Shown here one piece after another: positions 33,196 through 41,758 of a stretch of 64,000 nucleotides of DNA; position 1 is the first letter of the stretch, and every line of letters starts with the position of its first letter. The translations under genes were made by a program, and so were the position numbers. The notes beneath the pieces were generated by a model. That model had not been told where the DNA came from. It saw only the letters and a program-made list of their open reading frames with translations, and did not search any database. Source of the DNA: CADEFQ01 sp050249415 (lineage in GTDB: Bacteria; Pseudomonadota; Gammaproteobacteria; Steroidobacterales; Steroidobacteraceae); the NCBI GenBank assembly GCA_050249415.1, contig JBFWQO010000010.1, positions 124,001 to 188,000 of the forward strand, in the 5' to 3' direction.

Positions 33196-34445
33196 CCGGC
33201 AACCTCGTCCGCCGTGACCGCCGCGAGCGCTGCGATGCTGTCCGCGATGGAAGCACGCTCGCGCATGTGTTGTTGCAGGAACTGCTGCAGGGCGGGCGCG
33301 CGTGCGATCGCCGCATCGACCCGTGGATCGCTGCCGGCCCGATAGGCGCCGATCGCGACGAGGTCGCGGTGATGCTGCCAGGTCGACAGCAGCTGCCGAA
33401 ACTGCCGTGCGGCCTCGAACTGGGTCTCGGGCACGATGTCGTGCATCGCGCGGCTCGCGGAGGCTTCGACGTCGACCGCCGGGTACTGCCCGGCTTCGGC
33501 GAGTCGCCGCGAGAGCACGATATGGCCATCGAGGATCGCGCGCGCGCTGTCCGCGATGGGGTCGTTCTGGTCGTCACCCTCGACCAGCACGGTGTAGAAC
33601 GCGGTGATCGATCCGCCCTGCCTCGCGCCGTTCCCGGCCCGCTCGACGAGTTGCGGCAGGCGCGCGAACACCGACGGCGGATAACCCTTGGTCGCCGGGG
33701 CCTCGCCGATCGCGAGTCCGATCTCGCGCTGCGCCTGCGCGAATCGCGTCAATGAATCCATCAACAGCAGCACGCTACGCCCCTGGTCGCGGAAGTATTC
33801 CGCCACGGCGGTGGCGAGCCACGCGCCGTGCAGGCGCATCAACGGCGACTGATCGGCCGGCACCGCGACGACCACGGCGCGCCGGCGCCCTTCCTCGCCG
33901 AGGATGCGCTCGATGAATTCCTTCACCTCGCGCCCGCGCTCGCCGATCAGCCCGACGACGATCACGTCGGCCGCCGTGTAGCGCGCCATCATGCCGAGGA
34001 GCACGCTCTTGCCGACACCGCTGCCGGCGAAGAGGCCGACACGCTGGCCACGCCCGACGGTCAGCAGCGCGTTGATCGCGCGCACGCCCACATCGAGCGG
34101 CTCGGCGATCGGTTCGCGTTCGAGCGGGTTGATCGGCGCGCCTCCCATCAACTGCACCGGCACGTCGCACTCGATCGCACCGGCCCCATCGAGCGGCCGG
34201 CCCGCGCCGTCGATGACCCGCCCGAGCAGGGGATCACCGACCCGCACGGTGTGCTGGCCGTAACGCGGCACCACGCGCGCATTCGGCGACAGGCCGTGCG
34301 CGTCGGCGGTCGGCATCAGGAAAAGCCGCTCGCCGGCAAAGCCGACCACTTCGGCCTCGATGCGCGACCCGGCCGTCGACAGCACGTCGCAGCGATCGCC
34401 GACCGCCGCCTCGCAACCGGCCGCCTCGAGCGTGAGCCCGACCAT
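33192..34445 (-). CDS. fliI: Flagellar export ATPase FliI (start uncertain; probably begins upstream)
   Basis: The ATPase core is complete: Walker A FAGSGVGKSVLLG, GLIGERGREVKEF, Walker B SVLLLMDSLTRFAQ and the family block GYPPSVFARLPQLVERAG. From the first ATG (34445) the protein has 417 residues, about 30 short at the N-terminus. The same frame stays open upstream through RYQRRAELLPPPPVEGTLTR to a CTG at 34553 that overlaps the fliH stop. This would give 453 residues, the usual length, and includes the family's N-terminal region. No ATG, GTG or TTG exists in that stretch, so a CTG start is possible. Confidence 0.95.
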   Translation of the reverse strand: MVGLTLEAAGCEAAVGDRCDVLSTAGSRIEAEVVGFAGERLFLMPTADAHGLSPNARVVPRYGQHTVRVGDPLLGRVIDGAGRPLDGAGAIECDVPVQLMGGAPINPLEREPIAEPLDVGVRAINALLTVGRGQRVGLFAGSGVGKSVLLGMMARYTAADVIVVGLIGERGREVKEFIERILGEEGRRRAVVVAVPADQSPLMRLHGAWLATAVAEYFRDQGRSVLLLMDSLTRFAQAQREIGLAIGEAPATKGYPPSVFARLPQLVERAGNGARQGGSITAFYTVLVEGDDQNDPIADSARAILDGHIVLSRRLAEAGQYPAVDVEASASRAMHDIVPETQFEAARQFRQLLSTWQHHRDLVAIGAYRAGSDPRVDAAIARAPALQQFLQQHMRERASIADSIAALAAVTADEVAG

Positions 34446-34549
34446 GCGCGTCAGCGTGCCTTCGACGGGCGGCGGCGGCAGCAGTTCCGCACGCCGCTGG
34501 TAGCGGGCGAGGCCCCGGCGCCACGCGGCCTGGCGTTCCTGCCGCGCGT

Positions 34550-35176
34550 TCAGGGTTCGCTCCGCGCGTCCGTCAGGCGCTCATCGCCCAGGACGGCGGC
34601 GAGGGCGGCGTTGAGGCGCGTCTCGAGGCGCGCATCGATGCGCGAATGCTCCGCGGTCACGCGGCAGCCGCCGCGCGCCATCACCGGATCCTCGACCATG
34701 ACCCAGGCCCGCTCGGTCGCGGGCGCCGCGAGCTTCTCGCGCACGAGGGCGGCATCATCGGGATGCAGATGGATGCGCACATCCCGCGCGGCCGCCGGCA
34801 ACAGCGACACGGCCTGCCGCAGGATGCCGATGACCTGCGAAGGATCGGCACGCAATTCGCGTCGCACCAGGTGTCGCGCGACCGTCAGCGCGAGCCCGGC
34901 GAGCTGCGCCTCGACCTCCGCATCGAGATCGGCGAGCGGACGCGCGAGCGCGCCGAGGACATCGTCGAGGCGGCGGATACGCTGGTCGAGCGCGGCATTG
35001 CGCTGCCCGGCCTCCACCGTCGCGGCGGCGAGCCCGTCGGCGAGCCCCTTCTCATGCCCCTCTTCCCAGGCCGCGCGCGCGATGCCGTCGAGTTCCGCCG
35101 CGGTGATGCGCTCGCGTCGGCCGCCCGCGATGCGGCCCGCCACGACCGGCAGGGCCCATGCCTGCGCGTCAGACAT
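34550..35176 (-). CDS. fliH: Flagellar assembly protein FliH (ATPase regulator)
   Basis: The 208-residue protein has a helical middle with an AAWEEGHEKGLADGLAAA repeat of small residues and a C-terminal FliH/YscL domain (VARHLVRRELRADPSQV, VRIHLHPDDAALVREKL, MARGGCRVTAE). It holds FliI at the export gate. It overlaps fliG by 8 bp and the FliI frame begins at its stop. Confidence 0.93.
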   Translation of the reverse strand: MSDAQAWALPVVAGRIAGGRRERITAAELDGIARAAWEEGHEKGLADGLAAATVEAGQRNAALDQRIRRLDDVLGALARPLADLDAEVEAQLAGLALTVARHLVRRELRADPSQVIGILRQAVSLLPAAARDVRIHLHPDDAALVREKLAAPATERAWVMVEDPVMARGGCRVTAEHSRIDARLETRLNAALAAVLGDERLTDARSEP

Positions 35177-36182
35177 AGGCCTCGCCTCCCTTGCCGCCGA
35201 GGGCGATGGTGCCGGCGTCCGACAGTCGCTTCGCGATCGCGAGGATCTCCTTCTGCGCGGCCTCGACTTCGCTGACGCGCACGGGGCCCTTGGATTCCAT
35301 GTCGTCCTTCAGCATCTCCGCCGCGCGCTGCGACATGTTCTGGAAAACCTTGTCCTTCAACTCCGGTTCGCACGCCTTGAGCGCGAGCAGCAGTCGATCG
35401 CCCGGAATCTGGCGCAGCAGCTCCTGCATGCCGCGATCGTCGACCGACGTGAGATCGTCGAACGTGAAGATCAGATCCTGGATCCTTGCGCCGAGCGCCT
35501 CGTCGGCCTGGCGGATCCGCTCCATGATGACCGTCTCATTGCCGGAATCGAGGCTGTTGATGATGTTCGCGGACACCTTCGGCCCGCCGAACACCGAAGC
35601 CTTCGACGACGAGTTGCCGGCGAACTGCTTCTCCATGACCTTGTCGAGTTCATCGAGCGCGGACGGCTGGATACCGTCGAGCGTCGCGATGCGCATCAGG
35701 ATGTCGGGACGCGCACCCTCGGGCAGTTGTGCGAGCACCGCCGCCGCGTGGTCCGGCTCGAGGTAGGCGAGCACGATCGCGACGATCTGCGGGTGCTCGC
35801 TGCGCATCATTTCCGCGACCGCACGCGGGTCCATCCACTTCATGGCCTCGAGGCCGCGGCTCGAGCGCCCGCCGAGGATGCGGTCCATCACGTTCGCCGC
35901 GCGATCGTCGCCGAGCGCCGATACGAGCACCTTGCGCAGGAACTCGTCGGTGCCGACGCCGAGTGAAGTCTGGGTCTCGATCGTCGCAGTGAAGTGCTCG
36001 AGCACCCCGGACACCTCGTCGCGCGTCACGCCGTCGAGCGCCGCCATCGCGGTGCCCACACGCTGCACGTCCTTGGCGCTCATGTGCTTCAGGACCTCGG
36101 CGGCCTCCTGCTCACCGAGCGTGAGCAGCAGGATCGCCGCCTGGTCGATGCCGCTCCTCCTGGCGACTGCCTTGTCATTCAT
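35169..36182 (-). CDS. fliG: Flagellar motor switch protein FliG
   Basis: The 337-residue protein has the three armadillo-like FliG domains, with the EHPQIVAIVLAYLEPDHAA motif (EHPQ) in the middle and the C-terminal torque helix LLLALKACEPELKDKVFQNM containing alternating charges. I chose the ATG at 36182, which overlaps the end of fliF by 8 bp and gives the usual length. Confidence 0.96.
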   Translation of the reverse strand: MNDKAVARRSGIDQAAILLLTLGEQEAAEVLKHMSAKDVQRVGTAMAALDGVTRDEVSGVLEHFTATIETQTSLGVGTDEFLRKVLVSALGDDRAANVMDRILGGRSSRGLEAMKWMDPRAVAEMMRSEHPQIVAIVLAYLEPDHAAAVLAQLPEGARPDILMRIATLDGIQPSALDELDKVMEKQFAGNSSSKASVFGGPKVSANIINSLDSGNETVIMERIRQADEALGARIQDLIFTFDDLTSVDDRGMQELLRQIPGDRLLLALKACEPELKDKVFQNMSQRAAEMLKDDMESKGPVRVSEVEAAQKEILAIAKRLSDAGTIALGGKGGEAYV

Positions 36183-37818
36183 CTTTGCCCACCCACGTCT
36201 TGACGACACGCGCGACCCGCTTCGGGTCCTGTGCGACGAGTGAACGCGCCTGCGCGATCTGTTGTTCGTAGGCGATCGGCGACGCGGGGGCCGCGAGCCG
36301 GACGCCCTCGGCGCCCGCGGCCACATCCGCCGGCAACCCGCCATCGAGCGCCGGCGTTCCCGTGGCCGCGAGGCGCGGCGCTACGGCGAGGCTGCGCACG
36401 AGCGGGCGGACGACCGCGAGCAGGAGCACGATCACGATCGACGCCCCGCCGAGGATCTTCGCGAGCTCGCGCAGCCATGGCTGCTGCCAGATCGGCAGTG
36501 CCTCGATCTCGCCCTGCGGCTCGGCCGCGTCCGCGGTGAACGACGCGCTGACGACATTCACGCTGTCGCCCCGCGACGCATCGAAGCCGACGGCATCCTT
36601 CACGAGTGTCGTGATGCGGGCCAGCTGCTCCGCACTGGGGGGCTGCGCCGTCTCCTTGCCGTCCTTGCCGCGCACCGTGGGATGGTCGACGAGCACCGCG
36701 ACCGTGAGCCGCTTCAGCCGGCCTGCGGGCTGGCGCGTGTAAGCCACGGTGCGATCGATCTCGTAGTTGCGCGTCGACTGGCGCGAGGTGCTCCCGGGCG
36801 TGCCGCCGGCGTCCGCGGCATTGGCGCCCGCAGGGGCCGCCGCGGCAGCCTGCCCCGCCGGCAGTGCGGTGCCCGGCACCGGCGGCTGGTTCGACAGCGC
36901 GCCCGGCACGCCGCCCGGGGCCGTACCGCTGCGCGAAGTTTCCTCGGCGAGCCGCTCGCTGCGCACCACCTGGCTGTCCGGCTGGTACTGCTCGCGTGCC
37001 TCCTCCGTCACCGACATGTCGACCGATGCGACGACCTGGGCGCGGACATTGCCCGGGCCCACGATCGGCGTGAGCAGCGCCTCGATGCGCTGCACGTACT
37101 CGGACTCGAGGCGGCGGGCGAACTCGAACTGCTGCTCGCGCGCCGCGAGATCGCCGTCGCGTTCGGGCTGCGACAGCAGCCGCCCCGTCTGGTCGACCAC
37201 CGTGACGTCGCTCGCCTCGAGCTCCGGGATGCTCGAGGCGACGAGGTTCACGATTGCCGTGACCTGGTCCGACTCGAGCCGCCGGCCGGCTTTCAGTTGC
37301 ACGAAGACCGAGGCCGTCGCATTGCGACGGTCGCGGACGAACGCCGACTGGCGGGGCGCTGCGATGTGGACGCGCGCGGAGGCCACCGGTTGCAGGCTCG
37401 CGATCGTGCGGGCGAGTTCGGATTCGAGCGCATGCTGGTAGCGCGCGCCCTCCATGAACTGGCTGACCCCGAAGCCGGAATCCTTCGCCATCGCGCTGAA
37501 GCCGTCGGGCGCCTGCAGCACGCCCTGCGCCGCGAGCGCGAGGCGCGCATCGTTCAGTTTCTCCGCGGGCACGCTCACGGTGCCGCGCTCGACATCGACC
37601 TTTTGCCGGATGCCCGCGGCCTGCAGCGTCTGCTGCATTTCCACGAGATCCGTCGCGGCGAGTCCCGAATAGAGCAGGCTGTAGCTCGGGCCCTGCGCCC
37701 AGAAAACGATACCGAGCCCCGCGGCCACCGCGGCCGCGATCCCGGCGAGGAGCAGCAAGGGCCGCAGGCCCGTCGAGATACGGGTATAGGCGGGCAGCTG
37801 CTCGACCTCGGCGTTCAT
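36175..37818 (-). CDS. fliF: Flagellar MS-ring protein FliF
   Basis: The 547-residue protein has membrane helices near residues 25-45 and 445-465, the YscJ/FliF ring-building domains (LYSGLAATDLVEMQQTLQ, AARVHIAAP-like motif ASARVHIAAPRQS) and a C-terminal FliG-binding tail ending ARVVKTWVGKDE. It builds the MS ring in the inner membrane. It is 28 bp downstream of fliE. Confidence 0.96.
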   Translation of the reverse strand: MNAEVEQLPAYTRISTGLRPLLLLAGIAAAVAAGLGIVFWAQGPSYSLLYSGLAATDLVEMQQTLQAAGIRQKVDVERGTVSVPAEKLNDARLALAAQGVLQAPDGFSAMAKDSGFGVSQFMEGARYQHALESELARTIASLQPVASARVHIAAPRQSAFVRDRRNATASVFVQLKAGRRLESDQVTAIVNLVASSIPELEASDVTVVDQTGRLLSQPERDGDLAAREQQFEFARRLESEYVQRIEALLTPIVGPGNVRAQVVASVDMSVTEEAREQYQPDSQVVRSERLAEETSRSGTAPGGVPGALSNQPPVPGTALPAGQAAAAAPAGANAADAGGTPGSTSRQSTRNYEIDRTVAYTRQPAGRLKRLTVAVLVDHPTVRGKDGKETAQPPSAEQLARITTLVKDAVGFDASRGDSVNVVSASFTADAAEPQGEIEALPIWQQPWLRELAKILGGASIVIVLLLAVVRPLVRSLAVAPRLAATGTPALDGGLPADVAAGAEGVRLAAPASPIAYEQQIAQARSLVAQDPKRVARVVKTWVGKDE

Positions 37819-37846
37819 CGATCACTCCTGTCGTTCATCGTGCCGC

Positions 37847-38203
37847 TCAGATCGGCATGTTCATGATTTCCTGGTACACATTGACCAGGCGGTTGCGGAC
37901 TTCGGTCGCCGCGCGGAACGAGACGCTCGCCTTCTGCATCTCGAGCATCACCTGCGGCAGTTCGACGCCCGGCACGCCGCGCTGGAACGCCGTCGCAGCC
38001 TGCGCGGCGCTCTGCTGTGCCGCATTGACACCGGCGAGGCCGCGCTGCAGGAGCGCCCCGAAATCGGCGCCCGGCACCCCGGCTGTCTTCGACAGGCCGC
38101 CGGCCGGCAGCACTTCGCCGGGCCGCGGCGCCTCGGGTCGTCTCGCTTGCGCGGAGATCGAGCGGATCTGCGCGAGCACACGGTCGATTTCCATCTGGCT
38201 CAT
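37847..38203 (-). CDS. fliE: Flagellar hook-basal body protein FliE
   Basis: The 118-residue protein carries the conserved C-terminal FliE block LPQVMLEMQKASVSFRAATE followed by VRNRLVNVYQEIMNMPI. It links the MS ring to the rod. I chose the ATG at 38203; it is 22 bp behind the flrC-like activator gene, so both are probably on one transcript. Confidence 0.94.
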   Translation of the reverse strand: MSQMEIDRVLAQIRSISAQARRPEAPRPGEVLPAGGLSKTAGVPGADFGALLQRGLAGVNAAQQSAAQAATAFQRGVPGVELPQVMLEMQKASVSFRAATEVRNRLVNVYQEIMNMPI

Positions 38204-38225
38204 GTCCTGTCTCCGCGATGTGGCG

Positions 38226-39200
38226 TCAGCCGCAGGCCGCGGCAGGCAGTTCGACGCCCGATGCGCGCAACTGCGCGAGCTTGTAGCGCAGCGCGCGCGG
38301 GCTGATGCCGAGGCGCTCCGCGACGGCCCGCCGGTTGCCCCGGCCGTCCCGCAGTGCCTCGAGGATGAGTTCACGTTCGGTGCTCGCGAGGGCCGTGGAC
38401 AGTTGTCCCCGGGTCAACGGCGCGACCGCCGCCTCCTGGCCGGCTTCGAAGCGGATATGCCTCGCGAGGATCACCTCGCCCTCGAGCAGCACGAGCGCGC
38501 GCTGCATCACGTTGTCGAGTTCGCGCACATTGCCCGGCCAGCCGTGGGTGAGCAGGCAATGGGCCGCATCGGCCGATACCGCCGGAATGCGCCGCCCTGC
38601 CCCGCAGCGTTCCGACAGCAGGTGCATGGCGAGCGGCAGGATATCGTCACGACGTTCGCGCAGCGGCGCGAGCACCATCGGGAACACGTTCAGGCGATAG
38701 TAGAGATCCTCGCGAAAGCGCGCGGCCGTCACTTCGGCGCGCAGCCGGCGATTGGTGGTCGCGAGTACGCGCACATCGAGGGCGATCGATTCCCGCCCGC
38801 CGATGCGCTCGACTTCCCGCTCCTGCAGCACCCGCAGCAGCTTCGCCTGCAGGCCGAGCGGCATTTCGGACACTTCGTCGAGCAGCAGCGTGCCGCCCTG
38901 TGCCTGCTCGAACTTGCCCGGATGGGCGGCATGGGCGCCCGTGAATGCGCCCTTTTCATGACCGAACAGCATCGCCTCGAGCATGTTCTCGGGGATCGCC
39001 GCGCAGTTGATCGCGATGAACGGGCGCGCCGCACGGGCGGATGCGCGGTGGATGTAGCGCGCGAGCACTTCCTTGCCCGTCCCGGACTCACCGGCGATCA
39101 GCACGGTGCAATCGCTCGCCGCGACCCGGTCGGCCAGCTCGAATGTTTCGCGGGCGGCCTGCGAACAGGCGACCGGCCCGGGAGTCGCGCGCATCGTCAC
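38226..39200 (-). CDS. Sigma-54 activator, FlrC/FleR-like, without a receiver domain
   Basis: The 324-residue protein is an AAA+ sigma-54 activator with Walker A GESGTGKEVLAR, the sigma-54-contact loop GAFTGA, Walker B LLLDEVSEMP and a C-terminal Fis-type helix-turn-helix (RRAVAERLGISPRALRYKL). FlrC and FleR normally have a 120-residue receiver domain in front; here the protein starts right at the AAA+ domain (GTG 39200 or ATG 39194). A near-consensus sigma-54 promoter lies 50 bp upstream, so the start is not a truncated reading. No FlrB/FleS sensor kinase is present next to it. It probably activates the fliE and later operons. Confidence 0.88.
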   Translation of the reverse strand: MTMRATPGPVACSQAARETFELADRVAASDCTVLIAGESGTGKEVLARYIHRASARAARPFIAINCAAIPENMLEAMLFGHEKGAFTGAHAAHPGKFEQAQGGTLLLDEVSEMPLGLQAKLLRVLQEREVERIGGRESIALDVRVLATTNRRLRAEVTAARFREDLYYRLNVFPMVLAPLRERRDDILPLAMHLLSERCGAGRRIPAVSADAAHCLLTHGWPGNVRELDNVMQRALVLLEGEVILARHIRFEAGQEAAVAPLTRGQLSTALASTERELILEALRDGRGNRRAVAERLGISPRALRYKLAQLRASGVELPAAACG

Positions 39201-39248
39201 TTCGTCCCACCCTTGTTCTGCCGGCTCATTGCCGGCGGACAGGAAAGG

Positions 39249-39265
39249 AGCAAGTTCCGTGCCGG
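39249..39265 (-). promoter_or_regulatory. Sigma-54 promoter of the flrC-like gene
   Basis: CCGGCACGGAACTTGCT on the minus strand matches YTGGCACGNNNNTTGCW in all but one position (C for T). The predicted start is about 37 nt before the gene. It fits the known FleQ/FlrA-to-FlrC step and would also feed fliEFGHIJK. Confidence 0.78.
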
Positions 39266-39295
39266 GCAGGAATTGCCGCCCTCAGGTGAACGGCG

Positions 39296-40360
39296 TCACA
39301 GATTGGCGGCGAGCGATGCCGGCTCCGTCAAAACTCCGCCGCGCGCCGCCATCGGGTCGCCGAGCTTGCGCAGCTTCTCGACCAGTGTCGTGCGGCGCAG
39401 CCCGAGGAGCCGCGCGGCGTGCGCCACCGTGCCGCCCGAGCGTTCGAGGGCCTGCTGCACGAGCGTGCGCTCGATCGTGTCGAGATGGACGCGCAGGTCG
39501 AGACCCCCGGCCGGCAATTCGACGGGCAGGTCGGCCGCCGACGGACGGGCGACAGGCGCTTCGAGGAGCGCCAGGACTTCGGGGTCGGAAAACGGCGGCG
39601 CCGCGCCGGGCTCGTCCACCGCGGGCATGGCCGCCGCCGTCGCCCGGTACCGGGCCGGCAGGTCCGCGACGTCGACTGTCCGCCCCCCGTGCAGGATCGA
39701 CAGCCGCTCGATGAGATTTGCGAGCTCGCGCACATTGCCCGGCCACGCATGGCCGGCGAGCGACGCGAGTGCGCCGGCGGTCAACGCGATGCGCGCGCGG
39801 CCCTCCCGGACATTCACGTCGATGAACTCGTTGATCAGCGCGGGCAGGTCGGCGAGGCGCTCCCGCAGGGCCGGCATCTCGATCGGGAAGACATTGAGCC
39901 GGTAGTAGAGGTCCTGGCGAAAGCCGCCGTGCTCGATCGATTCCTCGAGGTTGCGGTGGGTCGCGGCGATGATCCGCACGTTGCAGCGGATCGGCTTGTG
40001 GTTGCCGACCCGTTCGAAGACCCGTTCCTGCAGCACGCGCAGCAGCTTCACCTGCATCGGCAGGCTCATGTCGCCGATTTCGTCGAGGAAGAGCGTGCCG
40101 CCGTCGGCGATCTCGAAGCGGCCGACCCGCGTCGAGATGGCGCCCGTGAACGCGCCCTTTTCGTGCCCGAACAGCTCGCTTTCGAGCAGGTCCGCCGGAA
40201 TGGCGCCGCAATTGATCGCGACGAACGGACGGTTGCGCCGCGGGCTCGAATCGTGGATGGCGCGGGCCGCCACTTCCTTGCCCGTGCCCGACTCGCCGAG
40301 GATCAGGACGCTGGAATCATGGGCCGCGACGCTGCGAATGAGCCGCGTCACTTCCTGCAC
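39296..40360 (-). CDS. Sigma-54 activator, FleQ/FlrA-like master regulator, without the N-terminal domain
   Basis: The 354-residue protein has an AAA+ domain with LILGESGTGKEVAARAI, GAFTGA, LFLDEIGDMSLPMQV and a Fis-type C-terminal helix-turn-helix (VAHAARLLGLRRTTLVEKL). The closest motif pattern is FleQ/FlrA, the class I master regulator, but those have about 130 residues of FleQ domain ahead of the AAA+ module. Here translation starts at GTG 40360, with AGGAGG 10 bp upstream, directly at the AAA+ boundary. The gene sits between fliS/PilZ-like and the flrC-like gene, as fleQ does in many loci. A 9-bp inverted repeat lies upstream. Confidence 0.87.
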   Translation of the reverse strand: MQEVTRLIRSVAAHDSSVLILGESGTGKEVAARAIHDSSPRRNRPFVAINCGAIPADLLESELFGHEKGAFTGAISTRVGRFEIADGGTLFLDEIGDMSLPMQVKLLRVLQERVFERVGNHKPIRCNVRIIAATHRNLEESIEHGGFRQDLYYRLNVFPIEMPALRERLADLPALINEFIDVNVREGRARIALTAGALASLAGHAWPGNVRELANLIERLSILHGGRTVDVADLPARYRATAAAMPAVDEPGAAPPFSDPEVLALLEAPVARPSAADLPVELPAGGLDLRVHLDTIERTLVQQALERSGGTVAHAARLLGLRRTTLVEKLRKLGDPMAARGGVLTEPASLAANL

Positions 40361-40403
40361 TGCCCGGGATCCTCCTGTGGGCAGCCTCGCCTGTCACGTC
40401 CTT

Positions 40404-40434
40404 GTGAATGTCATCCAGCGCATGGGACATTCAC
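40404..40434. promoter_or_regulatory. Inverted repeat upstream of the fleQ-like gene
   Basis: GTGAATGTC and GACATTCAC form a perfect 9-bp inverted repeat with a 13-nt spacer, 44 to 74 bp before the GTG start. The rest of the 195-bp gap between this gene and the PilZ-like gene shows no coding frame. The repeat could be the operator for the master regulator or for autoregulation; the binding protein is unknown. Confidence 0.45.
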
Positions 40435-40555
40435 GCAACCTCGTTATTGCTGCGTGCCATTGTCGCGGCGCGCACGACGTTGCGGTGTGATGGCCGTCCA
40501 TCCCGCATGCGCGACCGACGGACCTGTGTCGCATTATGACGACCCGGGCGTCGAT

Positions 40556-41119
40556 TCACCGTCGCTCGCGCGTGCCGGCGACATGGCGGCGATGCCGCTG
40601 GAACGCGAGCTTCTCGATCAGGTCCTCGACCGGCGCACCCAGTGCGTCGAAGCGGAGCTTGACCCGGCGGTCGATCCCCACGGACACGACGCGCCCGTAC
40701 ATGCGCAGCGGTTCGACGAGCGCCTCGCGCAACCAGATCTCGAGCCGTCCGTAGGCACCGGCCACGAGCGCCCGGTCTTCCGTGCGCCAGGTGGCGCTGC
40801 GCGCGTTGAAGCGCATGGGGACGGCGGCCGGGCGCGGCGCGCCGCGCACGAGGATCTGGCCGACGAGGTCGAGCAACAGGTTCACCTTGAATTCGACGCG
40901 CATCAGGTCGGCCGAATGGGGCGAGTTCTCGTCCGCCTTGTCGGTGGGCCCGTGGTCCTCCAGCGCCGCGAGTGCCTGCAGCAGGCGCAGGTTCTGCTCG
41001 CACTGCGCGCTCACCCGGTCCGGCTCGGCGGCCTCGGCGAGCGCGGTCCAGCAGAGCGGCACGACGTCGATATAGGCGAGCTCGTCGTCGAGCACGATCG
41101 TGTCGATGCCGTCTTCCAT
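40556..41119 (-). CDS. PilZ-like flagellar protein
   Basis: The 187-residue protein begins DDELAYIDVVPLCWTAL, continues with a helical middle and ends in a short beta-rich region (YGRVVSVGIDRRVKLRFD). This layout resembles the atypical PilZ proteins found between fliS and fleQ in Xanthomonas-type loci. The c-di-GMP binding motifs RxxxR and D/NxSxxG of typical PilZ domains are not visible, so it may not bind the nucleotide. The start overlaps the fliS stop as TGATG. It occupies the place of fliT in other loci. Assignment to the family is by position and pattern. Confidence 0.55.
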   Translation of the reverse strand: MEDGIDTIVLDDELAYIDVVPLCWTALAEAAEPDRVSAQCEQNLRLLQALAALEDHGPTDKADENSPHSADLMRVEFKVNLLLDLVGQILVRGAPRPAAVPMRFNARSATWRTEDRALVAGAYGRLEIWLREALVEPLRMYGRVVSVGIDRRVKLRFDALGAPVEDLIEKLAFQRHRRHVAGTRERR

Positions 41120-41529
41120 CACGACCGCCGCGCCGCCCGCGCCTCCGGCGGTATCAATGCCCAGGCCCCGCGAATCTCGCCGAGGAGCCGCGTGATCTCG
41201 TCGAGCACTTCGACCCGGTCCTCGGCGTTGGCCCGCACGAGCTGGCGCACGATGTAATCGTAGAGGCCGTCGAGGTTCACCGCGAGCTCGCCGCCCGTGC
41301 CAAGATCGAGACTCGCGCGCAGTTCGTGCACGATATCGATCGCTCGCTGGATCAGCGCGCACTTGTCGGCCGTGCGCCCGTTGGCGATGTTGCCCTTCGC
41401 GGCCGCGATCCGTTCGAGTGCGCCGTCCATCAGCATCAACGTGAGGCGGTGCGGATCCGCCGCCGCGACCCCTCCGTGGGTGGCGACACTGCGATAGGTC
41501 GCGAGGCGATTGGCGTTTCTGTGCGTCAT
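41119..41529 (-). CDS. fliS: Flagellin export chaperone FliS
   Basis: The 136-residue helical protein has the FliS motifs ATYRSVATHGGVAAADPHRL, LMLMDGALERIAAAKGNI and LYDYIVRQLVRAN. It binds the C-terminus of flagellin in the cytoplasm and prevents premature assembly. It follows flaG by 4 bp. Confidence 0.95.
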   Translation of the reverse strand: MTHRNANRLATYRSVATHGGVAAADPHRLTLMLMDGALERIAAAKGNIANGRTADKCALIQRAIDIVHELRASLDLGTGGELAVNLDGLYDYIVRQLVRANAEDRVEVLDEITRLLGEIRGAWALIPPEARAARRS

Positions 41530-41533
41530 GCGT

Positions 41534-41758
41534 TCATGTAACGGCCGCCGGATCGGACACTTGAGCGTCCGGTGCCGGGCTCTGCCGGATCACCGCGCCG
41601 GTGGCGAGATCGCGCACGGTGACGACGATGCTGCCCGAGGCATCGCGCCGGAACTCGAGCCTGCGGCTCACCGTGCGCAGGAAGCCGTCGAGCGGCGCCA
41701 CCACGCTGCGCAGGCGCGAGATGCCCGCCTCGCCTTCGTCTTCGCGGGACCCGGTCAC
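41534..41758 (-). CDS. flaG: FlaG family protein
   Basis: The 74-residue protein matches the FlaG core: LRTVSRRLEFRRDASGSIVV followed by VRDLATGAVIRQSP. I place the start at the GTG that overlaps the fliD stop (GTGA at 41758). FlaG proteins affect filament length in polar flagellates. In most genomes flaG lies between fliC and fliD; here it follows fliD. Confidence 0.8.
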   Translation of the reverse strand: MTGSREDEGEAGISRLRSVVAPLDGFLRTVSRRLEFRRDASGSIVVTVRDLATGAVIRQSPAPDAQVSDPAAVT

